A stretch of 32,846 bases of DNA, taken from NCBI GenBank assembly GCA_017860575.1, contig JAGDMS010000042.1, positions 1 to 32,846 on the forward strand, read 5' to 3'. The stretch's first letter is position 1. The number at the start of each line of letters is the position of its first letter. Below are positions 16,242-24,013 of this stretch, in pieces. Origin of the DNA: Deltaproteobacteria bacterium. GTDB lineage: Bacteria > Desulfobacterota > Binatia > HRBIN30. The position numbers were made by a program, and so were the translations under genes. A model generated the notes under the pieces. The model was not told the origin of the DNA. It saw only the letters and a list, made by a program, of their open reading frames with translations, and did no database searches.

Positions 16242-16347
16242 TTCTTTCCCACCCAGCTGACAATCGTTGGTCCAGATGGCGGGCCCGTGGGCGTGCGTGC
16301 CCAATGTGAGCGGGGCTACGCCCCGAACCGTCAGCGCGCCGCGCGAT

Positions 16348-18180
16348 TTATGACGGGGCGCCGTAGGGAGCGTCCACCGGCAACGAGACGGCGAACCGTG
16401 ATCCGACCCCGCGCGAGCTTTCGACAGAGATCTGGCCACCGAGGGCTGCCGTCAGGCGTTGCACGATGTACAAGCCGAGGCCGACGCCGTTCCCATTCCG
16501 CGGCACGTTCTCGCTTTGCCGGAACATTTCGAAGATCGCCGCTTGGTCGGCCTGGGGGATCCCAGGGCCCGTGTCGGTGACTGCAAGAACGACGCGTTGC
16601 TCGCTCTCGTGCCTTTCCGCTTCGACCAGCACGCTTCCCTCTTCCGTAAACTTCAGCGCATTGTGCACAAGATTCCGGAGAATCATGGTCACTTTTCTGC
16701 GATCGCTCCGCAGGAGTGTCCCGTCATCACGGATCTGCCAGCGCAACGCCACGCCGTCCTTCCGCCAGGTCGCGGGGAGGCTTCCGGCGACATCCGCCAC
16801 CAGATCCCCGATTGAAAAGGCGGTCACATCCAGCGGCAAGCGGCGGGTCTCCAGTCGACTGACGTCCAGCAGGCCCTGGACCAACTCATTCAATTCACCC
16901 GCCTGTTGGAGCATGCGACGCAGCAGATCTTTGCCCTCCTCATCTGCCGGATCGCACGTCCCGTCCAGCAGCAGGTCCGCATATCCCATGATCACACCCA
17001 ACGGCGTGCGAAGTTCGTGCGACAGCGTTGCGATAAACTCCGACTTCGCCCGATTGGCTCGCTGCGCCTCCTCGATCAGACGGGCATTCTCCAAGGCCAC
17101 GGCAGCCTGCTTAGCGATTGCCGCGAGCAACTCTCGGGCACGTGCATCGAAAAACCCGCCGCGCGCGGCGTAACAGCAGTTGATGACCCCGATCACTTCC
17201 TGATCCCGCTTCACCGCCTGCATCAGTACCGCCGCCAGGTCCCAGCGTCGCAAGAGAGCGACAAGGTGTGCATCGCTTTGATCTCCCGCCCGCAACTCGG
17301 CACTCCCTCGCTGCCGCAGCAAGCGATGCGATTCAGGACCCATCGCGGCAGAAAAGTCGACGGAGCGGATTTCCTCCGCGATAGCCTCCGGCATCTGACT
17401 AGTACCAGTGACCCGAAAGACCCCGGTTTCGGGATCTCGTTGCGACAGCGCGACCCAGTCCGCACCAATCGCGCCGCGCACACGCTCAGCGAGTTGCACC
17501 GCCAATGCGTGTGGATCGCCGATCGTGGCGTCGAGGGATTGAGCCACGTCCAGTAACGCACGGGACACCGCCGACTGCTGAAACGTCGTGAACCGGTGTG
17601 CGTTGAGGACGTAGGCACCAAGCCCGGCCACCCCGACCGCCGTCAGCAGGCCCAAGATCTCGAAGGGAAGTGGCACCGACCGCGTCGCACCGAGCGCAAG
17701 CGCAACCGGATAGCCGATCAACGCCCCGGCGCTCGCCGCCAGTTGCGCGTACGGCCCCCACGGATAGAGCACCGCAACGCCGCTCACGAGCACGGCCAAA
17801 ATAAAGAGCAGCACCGCCGTGCCTCCGCCTACCGCCCCGAAGTAACTGCACAGGCCGAGCTCCAGCCAGTTCACCACCGCCACGGTGACCGGCACGCTGA
17901 GGGCCGGCCAGCGGTGCACCACCACAACTTGACTAAGGCACGCGAGCGCGAACAAGAGGAACGTGCCCGCCAGAACGCCTGTTCGACCCGGGTGATACCA
18001 GCGCTCGATTGCACTGAAGCACAGGAGCGGCGCGAACGAGATCAGCACCGCCATCGGCACACGGCGTGCGCAGAGTAGCCGTGTCTCGCGGCGGTACTGC
18101 TCTGTTGATGCCCGATACACGCCGGCTCCCGCCCGCGAAAGCCGCTCCCTCAGCCGCAGCGTGTCAGCGAACCCGCACAC
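16348..18180 (-). CDS. Membrane GAF-domain histidine kinase
   Basis: A 610-residue sensor kinase. Residues 40-195 hold about five or six membrane helices. A GAF domain follows (about 205-370). The H box is FIATLSHELRTPLGVIMGYADLL with His 388, and the ATPase domain has LRNLVHNALKF, DTGPGIP and GVGLGLYIVQRLTAALGG. GTG 18180 is the longest start, but the ribosome site is poor; Met 43, just before the first membrane helix, is an alternative. No response regulator gene is adjacent, so the partner lies elsewhere. A perfect dyad at 18263-18278 lies just upstream. The input signal is unknown. Confidence 0.88.
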   Translation of the reverse strand: MCGFADTLRLRERLSRAGAGVYRASTEQYRRETRLLCARRVPMAVLISFAPLLCFSAIERWYHPGRTGVLAGTFLLFALACLSQVVVVHRWPALSVPVTVAVVNWLELGLCSYFGAVGGGTAVLLFILAVLVSGVAVLYPWGPYAQLAASAGALIGYPVALALGATRSVPLPFEILGLLTAVGVAGLGAYVLNAHRFTTFQQSAVSRALLDVAQSLDATIGDPHALAVQLAERVRGAIGADWVALSQRDPETGVFRVTGTSQMPEAIAEEIRSVDFSAAMGPESHRLLRQRGSAELRAGDQSDAHLVALLRRWDLAAVLMQAVKRDQEVIGVINCCYAARGGFFDARARELLAAIAKQAAVALENARLIEEAQRANRAKSEFIATLSHELRTPLGVIMGYADLLLDGTCDPADEEGKDLLRRMLQQAGELNELVQGLLDVSRLETRRLPLDVTAFSIGDLVADVAGSLPATWRKDGVALRWQIRDDGTLLRSDRRKVTMILRNLVHNALKFTEEGSVLVEAERHESEQRVVLAVTDTGPGIPQADQAAIFEMFRQSENVPRNGNGVGLGLYIVQRLTAALGGQISVESSRGVGSRFAVSLPVDAPYGAPS

Positions 18181-18262
18181 GCCACTTGGCTACAGCACAC
18201 AGCGTGCCCTAACTGAAGGTCCAATGAACGTAGATCGTTACCAAGGCACCACCGCGATCTTT

Positions 18263-18278
18263 TGACGCCTGGGCGTCA
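18263..18278. promoter_or_regulatory. Operator-like dyad upstream of membrane kinase
   Basis: TGACGC-CTGG-GCGTCA is a perfect 16-bp inverted repeat, or a 7-bp stem with a 2-base centre. It lies 83 bases before the kinase start. A regulator-binding site is more likely than a terminator, since no T-run follows on either strand. Confidence 0.35.
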
Positions 18279-18313
18279 CGAACGAGCGGCGAACATGCCG
18301 CCCGGGTTGCCGC

Positions 18314-18496
18314 TCACCAGCACATGCTGCGACACCCGCCAACCGCATACAACGGGCATGTCCGTCCACACGCGAGACGGCCGTCTTTCAACAGCCGCAG
18401 ATACGCCTCGCGCGCGCGGAGGTACCGCGGATCGGTCTCATCGGGTGCTGTAGGCCGCCGCAGCGAGCCATTCGGCACGGGTTCTTGCACGTTCAC
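18314..18496 (-). CDS. Possible small Cys-rich protein
   Basis: An ORF of about 60 residues from GTG 18496 (TTG 18535 is possible) whose end is unusually ordered. A basic helix (RYLRAREAYLRLLKDGRLA) is followed by CGRTCPLYAVGGC and a final MCW, four cysteines in the last 18 residues. This looks more like a metal-binding mini-protein than random sequence, but I know no family. GGTGGG lies before the GTG. Confidence 0.35.
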   Translation of the reverse strand: MNVQEPVPNGSLRRPTAPDETDPRYLRAREAYLRLLKDGRLACGRTCPLYAVGGCRSMCW

Positions 18497-18614
18497 GGTG
18501 CGCCCACCGTAGCAGTTCCTGGGACGGATCCGCAAGCCGCAGCGAGCGACCCTCCCACTTATCCTGCGACGGACTCAGGGCGAGCGAGAGACCCAACTGG
18601 GGCAGTTTTTCCTC

Positions 18615-19496
18615 TCATGCTGAGCGCGTCGAGGCATGCCTGCCCACGCTCCCGCTGCCGTCAGCCGGTGTTGCGGCGAGCATGCCCGTGATGCGCTCGC
18701 GCACCACAGCCGCCAAGCGGGGGATCTCGTCCTTCGTGGCCGCGCCGACCGGAATTGGGTCACCGAACTCGACGCGGATTTGGGGGTGCCGGCGTAGACG
18801 CAGGAGGGACCCTTTGCGCAGCGCCTCAAACGCTCCCGAGATGGCGACCGGCACGATCGCCAGCCGCATCTCCTGCGCCACGGCGAAGGCGCCGAGCCGG
18901 AAGGGACCCAACTCGCCGGTGCGCGTCCGGGTACCCTCGGGGAAGAAAATGATGTGACAGGAAGGCCACTGCCGCATTCCCGCACGGATGGCGGCCATTG
19001 ACTGGACATGATCGCCCCGGTCAATGACGATCTGTCCCCCGTACCGGGCGGCGCCGCTCAGCACCGGGTAGTGCAGCACCTCCCGTTTGGCAACAAATCG
19101 ACCATTGTCCATGATCGCCACCAGCGCCAGAATGTCGACCGTGCTCTGGTGATTCGCGACGATCACGTACGGCTGGCGCCAGTCGATGCGTTCGTAACCG
19201 ACGGTGGTCAGCCCGACGCCCGCGAACCGCAGAATCCACCGCGCCCAGAATACGTGTGCCACGCGCCAGATGTAGCGCCCGCGCCCCGCATCGGACCATG
19301 GGCGCTGCGGGTGCCGACCACCGCCTCCTGGGTAATGGGAACGCAGCACGCGGACCGCGCGCCGCCCGAGCACCAGGGTGCGGTGGAACGCGGCCAGCAC
19401 GATCACCGTGTTCCGCAGCGCGTGCCGTGGGGCAACGACAAATTGCCAGACCGTCCAGATGGGGTGTTTCAGGTAGGAGAACACGCCGGCCAGCAC
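18615..19496 (-). CDS. plsC: 1-acylglycerol-3-phosphate acyltransferase (PlsC family)
   Basis: A 293-residue lysophospholipid acyltransferase of the inner membrane. The catalytic motif NHQSTVD gives H116-x4-D121. The glycerophosphate-binding motif FPEGTR is at 185-190, and IDR lies between them. About 100 residues precede the catalytic motif, including membrane-embedded stretches. GTG 19496 is supported by AAGGAAG just upstream. It is the last gene of the ccm-yacG-lpxA series, 29 bases after lpxA, which suggests a joint envelope-lipid role. Whether it acts on phosphatidic acid or on another lipid cannot be told. Confidence 0.85.
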   Translation of the reverse strand: MLAGVFSYLKHPIWTVWQFVVAPRHALRNTVIVLAAFHRTLVLGRRAVRVLRSHYPGGGGRHPQRPWSDAGRGRYIWRVAHVFWARWILRFAGVGLTTVGYERIDWRQPYVIVANHQSTVDILALVAIMDNGRFVAKREVLHYPVLSGAARYGGQIVIDRGDHVQSMAAIRAGMRQWPSCHIIFFPEGTRTRTGELGPFRLGAFAVAQEMRLAIVPVAISGAFEALRKGSLLRLRRHPQIRVEFGDPIPVGAATKDEIPRLAAVVRERITGMLAATPADGSGSVGRHASTRSA

Positions 19497-19525
19497 ATCT
19501 TCCTTAGGGCGGCAGACCGTGCCGT

Positions 19526-20326
19526 CTACGTTTCCTCGTCCGGCTGCCCCGCATGCAATCGCGGCCCGGTGCAGACGCCGCGTGTGGAGGCACGGATGAA
19601 ATCGAGCAGGTAGCGGACCTCGGGCGAACAGGGGCCGCTCTCGACCGCAGCAACCGCCTGTCGGATGTTGCCAGCACGGAACAATTGACTGAATGCGCGT
19701 TGCAGGTTGCGAATCTGGATCGCGTTAAAGCCGGCGCGCCGCAACCCGACACGGTTGATCCCGCGCACCGTATGGGTCCAATCCATAATGCAAAACGGCG
19801 GCACGTCCCGGCTTGTCCGGCTCAACCCCCGCAGGATGGCCAACCGGCCGATGCGGACGAACTGGTGCACCACACAGTTGCCGGAGATGAAGACCTGGTC
19901 TTCCACGTCGACGTAGCCCCCGAGCGTCGCGCCGGTCGCCATGATGACCCGATCGCCCAGCCGGCAGTTGTGGGCGACATGGGCGTTGGTCATCAGATAG
20001 TTGGCGTTGCCGATCACGGTCGCGCTCCCCGGCTTCGTGCCGCGATGGATCTCCACGTGCTCGCGGATCACATTGTGGTCACCGATGCGCAAATAGGTCT
20101 CCGCCTCCTGGAAACCCAGGTCCTGCGGCAGGTCGCCGAGCACGGCACCCGAGTGGATGACATTGCCGGCCCCGATCTGCGTCCGACCGAGCAGCGTCAC
20201 GTGCGGCAGGACGCGCGTTCCCGCTCCGACCTGGACGGGCCCGTCGATCACGACGAAGGGACCGATCTCCGCCTCGTCGTGCACCTCGGCACGCGGATCG
20301 ATTACCGCAGTGGGATGGATCGGCAT
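19526..20326 (-). CDS. lpxA: UDP-N-acetylglucosamine acyltransferase
   Basis: A 266-residue left-handed beta-helix enzyme that starts lipid A synthesis by moving a hydroxyacyl chain from ACP to UDP-GlcNAc. Hexapeptide repeats run from IHPTAVIDPRAEV to about residue 190. The LMTNAHVAHNC segment holds the catalytic histidine (H119). The helical C-terminus has INRVGLRRAGFNAIQIRNLQRAF, as in LpxA. ATG 20326 opens directly on the repeats, with a GGGG ribosome site. The usual partners lpxD, fabZ and lpxB are absent; instead it sits with cytochrome c biogenesis genes and plsC. Confidence 0.9.
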   Translation of the reverse strand: MPIHPTAVIDPRAEVHDEAEIGPFVVIDGPVQVGAGTRVLPHVTLLGRTQIGAGNVIHSGAVLGDLPQDLGFQEAETYLRIGDHNVIREHVEIHRGTKPGSATVIGNANYLMTNAHVAHNCRLGDRVIMATGATLGGYVDVEDQVFISGNCVVHQFVRIGRLAILRGLSRTSRDVPPFCIMDWTHTVRGINRVGLRRAGFNAIQIRNLQRAFSQLFRAGNIRQAVAAVESGPCSPEVRYLLDFIRASTRGVCTGPRLHAGQPDEET

Positions 20327-20389
20327 CGTTTCGGCCCCACGTCACGACGACAACATGATGCCGACCCGCCGCCGTGCCTGTGACGGGCC

Positions 20390-20587
20390 TCAGGTTGCAT
20401 CGTTTTCACCATCCCCATCCTCACCCGGTTCCGCATCAATGGCCGGGCCGGGAACGTGGTAGCGCTCACTCGCCCAGTTGCCCAGATCGTGCAGGCGGCA
20501 GCGCTCCGAACAGAACGGCCGGAACGGGTTGCCGTGCCACACTACCGGTTGCCGGCACATCGGACAACGAACTGTAGTGAGGGCCAC
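20390..20587 (-). CDS. yacG: Zinc-binding DNA gyrase inhibitor YacG
   Basis: A 65-residue protein with the YacG pattern: CPMC near the start, then [26 protein letters not shown]. The four cysteines (CxxC and CxxxC) bind one zinc. In E. coli YacG binds GyrB and inhibits gyrase. The tail is acidic (GEDGDGEND). GTG 20587 lies two bases after the ccmD stop, so translation is probably coupled. Confidence 0.88.
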   Translation of the reverse strand: MALTTVRCPMCRQPVVWHGNPFRPFCSERCRLHDLGNWASERYHVPGPAIDAEPGEDGDGENDAT

Positions 20588-20589
20588 GG

Positions 20590-20739
20590 TCAGGACGGAT
20601 TACGCCGCTCCAGCAACTGGCGCAGTTCTTCAAGTTCCTTCTGCAGCGCCCGATTGCGCCGCGCCACCATCAGAATGTAGAGGAACAGCAACACCCACAC
20701 CGCGGTGTATGCCGCAAAAAGGAAATTGAGGTTCGTCAC
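20590..20739 (-). CDS. ccmD: Heme exporter protein CcmD
   Basis: A 49-residue protein with one membrane helix ([21 protein letters not shown]) and a charged helical tail ([17 protein letters not shown]). This is the typical form of CcmD, which helps release heme-loaded CcmE from the CcmABC complex. GTG 20739 is chosen because GGCAGGGAG precedes it at good spacing; the frame upstream reads into ccmC. It lies between ccmC and yacG. Confidence 0.82.
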   Translation of the reverse strand: MTNLNFLFAAYTAVWVLLFLYILMVARRNRALQKELEELRQLLERRNPS

Positions 20740-20773
20740 GATCTCCCTGCCTCCGTTCGACCGGGCTTCGGCA

Positions 20774-21484
20774 TCACCGCTGCTGCTGGCGCGCCAGCAC
20801 TTCCTGCCGCAGGTCCTCCACCGCATCGTGTAAGCGCCCGCTTTCATTACGGACCCACAGCAGCCACAGGAACAAACACAAGAATGCACCCATGCAAATT
20901 TCGAAGGTCAGCCGCATGCTGGGATCCGCCAGACCGGATCCGCCCTCGCGTGTCACCAACACCGCTGGATGAATCGTCCGCCACCAGTACACCGAACGGT
21001 TGATGATCGGGATGTCGATTGCCCCCACGATCCCTAACACCGCTGCGTACCGCGCGCCCTGATCGCCGGCGCCGGACATCGTGCGCAGCATGAGGTAGGC
21101 GGCGTAAATCAGCCATAAAATCAGCGTGGTCGTCAGCCGCGCATCCCACGTCCACCAGGTGCCCCAGATGGGCCGCGCCCAGATTGGTCCGGTGATCAGG
21201 ACCAGTGTGCAGAACAACATGCCGACCTCGGCGGCCGCCGACGCCAGCCGGTCCCAGACGCGATCGCCGCGCCAGAGAAAGAAAACGCTGGCGACCGCGA
21301 CCACCCCGAACGCCCCGAACGTCATCATCGCCAGCGGCACGTGGAAGTAGAAGATCCGCTGGACGATGCCCTGCGCGCTATCCGTGGGTACGTAGACAAA
21401 CACCGCCCAAATCGCCGCCGCAACCGACACCAGGGTCAGCACTGGCAGCACCGTTTCAGCCGCTTTGCGTAGGACCTGCGTCAT
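20774..21484 (-). CDS. ccmC: Heme exporter protein CcmC
   Basis: A 236-residue inner-membrane protein with six membrane helices. It has the tryptophan-rich heme-handling motif WGTWWTWDARLT and flanking histidines in YFHVPLAMM and WWRTIHPAV. It presents heme to CcmE on the periplasmic side. ATG 21484 overlaps the ccmB stop by four bases (ATGA), which indicates coupled translation. The hydrophilic C-terminal tail (SGRLHDAVEDLRQEV) is longer than in some homologues. Confidence 0.93.
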   Translation of the reverse strand: MTQVLRKAAETVLPVLTLVSVAAAIWAVFVYVPTDSAQGIVQRIFYFHVPLAMMTFGAFGVVAVASVFFLWRGDRVWDRLASAAAEVGMLFCTLVLITGPIWARPIWGTWWTWDARLTTTLILWLIYAAYLMLRTMSGAGDQGARYAAVLGIVGAIDIPIINRSVYWWRTIHPAVLVTREGGSGLADPSMRLTFEICMGAFLCLFLWLLWVRNESGRLHDAVEDLRQEVLARQQQR

Positions 21485-22140
21485 TCTTCGACAGCATATT
21501 CAAAGACAAGCCAACCGACAACCAGGAAGATGAAGTCGAAACCGCCGATGAGATTCAGCCACTCGACGACCTCAGACAGCGGCTTGCCCGCCAGCACCCG
21601 CGCGGTGATCTTCACGCCACCGATGAAGATCGGGACCACCAACGGCAAGAGCAACAAGGGCAGCATCACCTCGCGCGCGCGGGTCCGCACCGAAATCGCC
21701 GCAAACAACGTCCCCACCGCCGCGAAGCCCAATATCCCCAACGCCAGCGCCAGAAACACCGCAGCCAACGCCGGCGTCGCCGGCACATTAAAGAAGAACA
21801 CGAAGATGGGCACGATGATCAGCTGCGCGACCATCATGAACAGGAAGTTTCCCACCGTCTTGGCCAGGTACACGGTACCGCGATCGATCGGGCACAGCAG
21901 GAGGCCTTGCAGGCAATCGTTCTCGCGCTCGGCCAGAAAGGAGCGGTTCAGACCAAGTACGCCCGCAAATATCACGGCGACCCACAGGGCACCGGGGGCG
22001 GCTTCAGGGCGCAACTCGCTGGTCGGGTCGAAGGCGAAACTGAGCACGACCAGCGTCAGCAAGCCAAGCATGAGGAGCGACGCCAACGTCTCCTTGGTGC
22101 GGAACTCGATCTGCAGGTCCTTACGTATCAGCGCCAGCAT
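21481..22140 (-). CDS. ccmB: Heme exporter protein CcmB
   Basis: The 219-residue membrane subunit of the CcmAB transporter, with about six membrane helices. The opening LALIRKDLQIEFRTKETL and the segment FLAERENDCLQGLLLCPIDRGTVYLAK are characteristic of the family. It begins 94 bases after ccmA; the gap contains a REP-like hairpin that could alter the ratio of the two subunits. Confidence 0.92.
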   Translation of the reverse strand: MLALIRKDLQIEFRTKETLASLLMLGLLTLVVLSFAFDPTSELRPEAAPGALWVAVIFAGVLGLNRSFLAERENDCLQGLLLCPIDRGTVYLAKTVGNFLFMMVAQLIIVPIFVFFFNVPATPALAAVFLALALGILGFAAVGTLFAAISVRTRAREVMLPLLLLPLVVPIFIGGVKITARVLAGKPLSEVVEWLNLIGGFDFIFLVVGWLVFEYAVEE

Positions 22141-22195
22141 GTCCGGTCAGCCCTTACCTCTCTAGCAGCCTGCTGAAAAACCCCACCCCATGCTT

Positions 22196-22265
22196 CGACA
22201 GGCTCAGCATGAGCGGATCCCCTCCGCGATTTCATTATCCTTTTCCGCTCACCCTGAGCTTGTCG
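22196..22265. repeat. REP-like inverted repeat across the ccmA 3' end
   Basis: Two 21-base arms (22196-22216 and 22245-22265) are inverted copies, matching at 18 of 21 positions, with a 28-base loop. The core CGACA-GCTCAG...GAGCGG is a common intergenic palindrome type in many bacteria. The second arm lies inside ccmA and encodes about residues 241-247. Just before it, CTAGCAGCCTGCTGAAAAA (22163-22181) resembles sequence often seen at repeat or insertion-element edges. Confidence 0.8.
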
Positions 22266-22984
22266 CCGCGGTTAGCCTGGTGCGTCAGCGCAAAATACGT
22301 CCCCTCGAAAGCGGGGCGCTCGTCCACGTGGATCGGACCGGTCCACGCCAGGCGACCGCGCACCAAGACGATGGCACGACGACACAGGTCGAACCCCTGT
22401 CCCATGTCGTGCGTGGTCATGATCAGCGTGGTACCGCCCGCGTGCGCTTGCTGCAGCATGCCGCGCAACATCTTGGCGGCATCCACATCCAAGCCGGTAA
22501 ACGGCTCGTCCATCAGCAGCAGGTCGGGCGCGTGCAGCAACGCCCGCGCCAGGCCGCACCGCTGCTCGAGGCCGCGCGACAAGGTGCGCACAGGCCGGTG
22601 CGCCCAGCCGATCAAGCCGACCTGTTCCAGCAGCTCCCGCACCCGTGCTTGCGGCGCGGGAATGCGGAACATGCGCGCATAGAAATCGAGGTTTTCGGTC
22701 GGCGTCAGATCGGGATACAGGAAGCTGTGGTGCGACAGGAACCCGATGCGCCGCCGCGCCTGCGCGCCGCCATCGCTGACCGAATGGCCAAACAACTGCA
22801 GACTGCCGCGCGTCGGGCGCAGCAATGTCGCAATCATCCGCAGCAGCGTCGTCTTTCCGGCACCGTTGGGCCCGAACAGGGCCACGGCCTCCCCAGCCGT
22901 CACCCGCAGGTCGACACGGTCAACGGCATTGACCCCGGCGAACTGTCGACCAACGCCCTGGCTTTCGATGACCAGATCCGACAT
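22235..22984 (-). CDS. ccmA: Heme exporter ATP-binding protein CcmA
   Basis: The 249-residue ATPase subunit of the CcmAB transporter for cytochrome c maturation. Walker A GPNGAGKTT is at 38-46, the signature LSRGLEQRCGLARAL at about 135-149 and Walker B LLLMDEP at 155-161. The length is slightly above the usual one because the last residues (DKLRVSGKG) come from a REP-like repeat. The genes for CcmE, CcmF, CcmG and CcmH are not here. It is the first gene of the minus-strand operon. Confidence 0.92.
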   Translation of the reverse strand: MSDLVIESQGVGRQFAGVNAVDRVDLRVTAGEAVALFGPNGAGKTTLLRMIATLLRPTRGSLQLFGHSVSDGGAQARRRIGFLSHHSFLYPDLTPTENLDFYARMFRIPAPQARVRELLEQVGLIGWAHRPVRTLSRGLEQRCGLARALLHAPDLLLMDEPFTGLDVDAAKMLRGMLQQAHAGGTTLIMTTHDMGQGFDLCRRAIVLVRGRLAWTGPIHVDERPAFEGTYFALTHQANRGDKLRVSGKG

Positions 22985-23120
22985 ACCGCAGCGGGCTTAG
23001 CGGATGCGCCCGCAAAAGAAAAGGCCGAACGCCTGCGTCGGGCGACAGGCGCACCCCTCCCCTGCGCCACGCAGCCCATCGCTCCCGCGCTGCCTCTGGC
23101 ATGCACGCCGGCGCCGCGGA

Positions 23121-23143
23121 TATAGTACGATCACAGGTGATCG
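23121..23143 (+). promoter_or_regulatory. gloB promoter with overlapping operator-like dyad
   Basis: A -10 box TATAGT (23121-23126) is followed immediately by a perfect 16-bp dyad CGATCAC-AG-GTGATCG (23128-23143) that would cover the transcription start. A regulator bound there should block RNA polymerase. No clear -35 is seen. The predicted leader of about 33 bases carries a strong ribosome site AAAGGAG. Confidence 0.5.
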
Positions 23144-23166
23144 CGGTCTGACGAAAGGAGTCTTCG

Positions 23167-23940
23167 ATGCGTGTCGTTCCCATCCCGCAACTGACGGATA
23201 ACTATGCTTACCTCATCATCGATGAGGCTAGCCGCAAGGCCGGTATCGTCGACTGCGCCGAAGCGCCCGCCGTCCTGCGCGCCGCCGGGGATGCCGGGGT
23301 CGAGCTCGTCGCCATCCTCCCGACGCACCATCACTGGGATCACGTCGGCGGGAACGAGGAGCTCCTGCAGCATCACCCGCTCACCGTCTACGGGTATACC
23401 GGCGAAGGACACCGCATCCCCGGGTGCACGGTGGAGGTGGCTGAGGGCGATGTGATCAGCCTCGGCGCGCTGGCGGCCCGCGTCCTCTTCATCCCGGCAC
23501 ACACCAGCGGGCACGTCGCTTACCACTTCGAGCGCGACCGGTCCCTGTTCACCGGCGACACATTGTTCGCCGGGGGCTGCGGCCGCCTGTTCGAGGGGGA
23601 CGCTGAGATGATGATGCGCTCCCTGTCCAAGCTCACCGCCCTGCCCGACGAGACCTGTGTGTACTTTGGACATGAATACACGGAGAAGAACTTGCGCTTT
23701 GCGCTGACGCTGGAACCGCAGAACGCAGCGCTGCGCGACAAGCTTGCGTGGGCGGTCGAACAATCCCACCAGCACCGGCCCACCGTCCCCACCACGCTCG
23801 CTTCCGAGAAGGCGACCAATCCGTTCTTGCGCTGGACGAGCCCCGAACTGCGCGCCACCGTACGGCGGAAGTTCCCCGACCTGCCCGACGACGACGTGTC
23901 CATCTTTGCCAAGATCCGTGCGCTGAAGGACGTGTTCTAA
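23167..23940 (+). CDS. gloB: Hydroxyacylglutathione hydrolase (glyoxalase II)
   Basis: A 257-residue metallo-beta-lactamase-fold enzyme that hydrolyses S-lactoylglutathione in methylglyoxal detoxification. The metal-binding motif THHHWDH is at 53-59 (H54, H56, D58, H59). Other ligands are H112, D131 and H169 (in FGHEYT). The C-terminal glutathione-binding part contains NPFLRW. The length is typical of the family. ATG 23167 has AAAGGAG at ideal spacing. It diverges from the ccm operon. No gloA is present in the window. Confidence 0.93.
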   Translation: MRVVPIPQLTDNYAYLIIDEASRKAGIVDCAEAPAVLRAAGDAGVELVAILPTHHHWDHVGGNEELLQHHPLTVYGYTGEGHRIPGCTVEVAEGDVISLGALAARVLFIPAHTSGHVAYHFERDRSLFTGDTLFAGGCGRLFEGDAEMMMRSLSKLTALPDETCVYFGHEYTEKNLRFALTLEPQNAALRDKLAWAVEQSHQHRPTVPTTLASEKATNPFLRWTSPELRATVRRKFPDLPDDDVSIFAKIRALKDVF

Positions 23941-23965
23941 CGCGTCCGCTCCGCCGGCAGCCGCT

Positions 23966-23994
23966 TTGAGTCCGCCGCGCAAGCGCGCATAATG
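23966..23994 (+). promoter_or_regulatory. Candidate sigma-70 promoter of the cysE-like gene
   Basis: TTGAGT (23966-23971) and CATAAT (23989-23994) are spaced by 17 bases and lie 20 bases before the ATG at 24014. This is one of the better sigma-70 matches in the window. Confidence 0.5.
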
Positions 23995-24013
23995 GGTCCC
24001 ACGAGGTATCCCC

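Larger units (their letters stand above)
18181..18614. other. Intergenic region with dyad and possible small gene
   Basis: About 430 bases between two minus-strand genes. It holds a perfect dyad at 18263-18278 and a possible minus-strand Cys-rich ORF at 18314-18496. I see nothing else that I can support. Confidence 0.4.
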
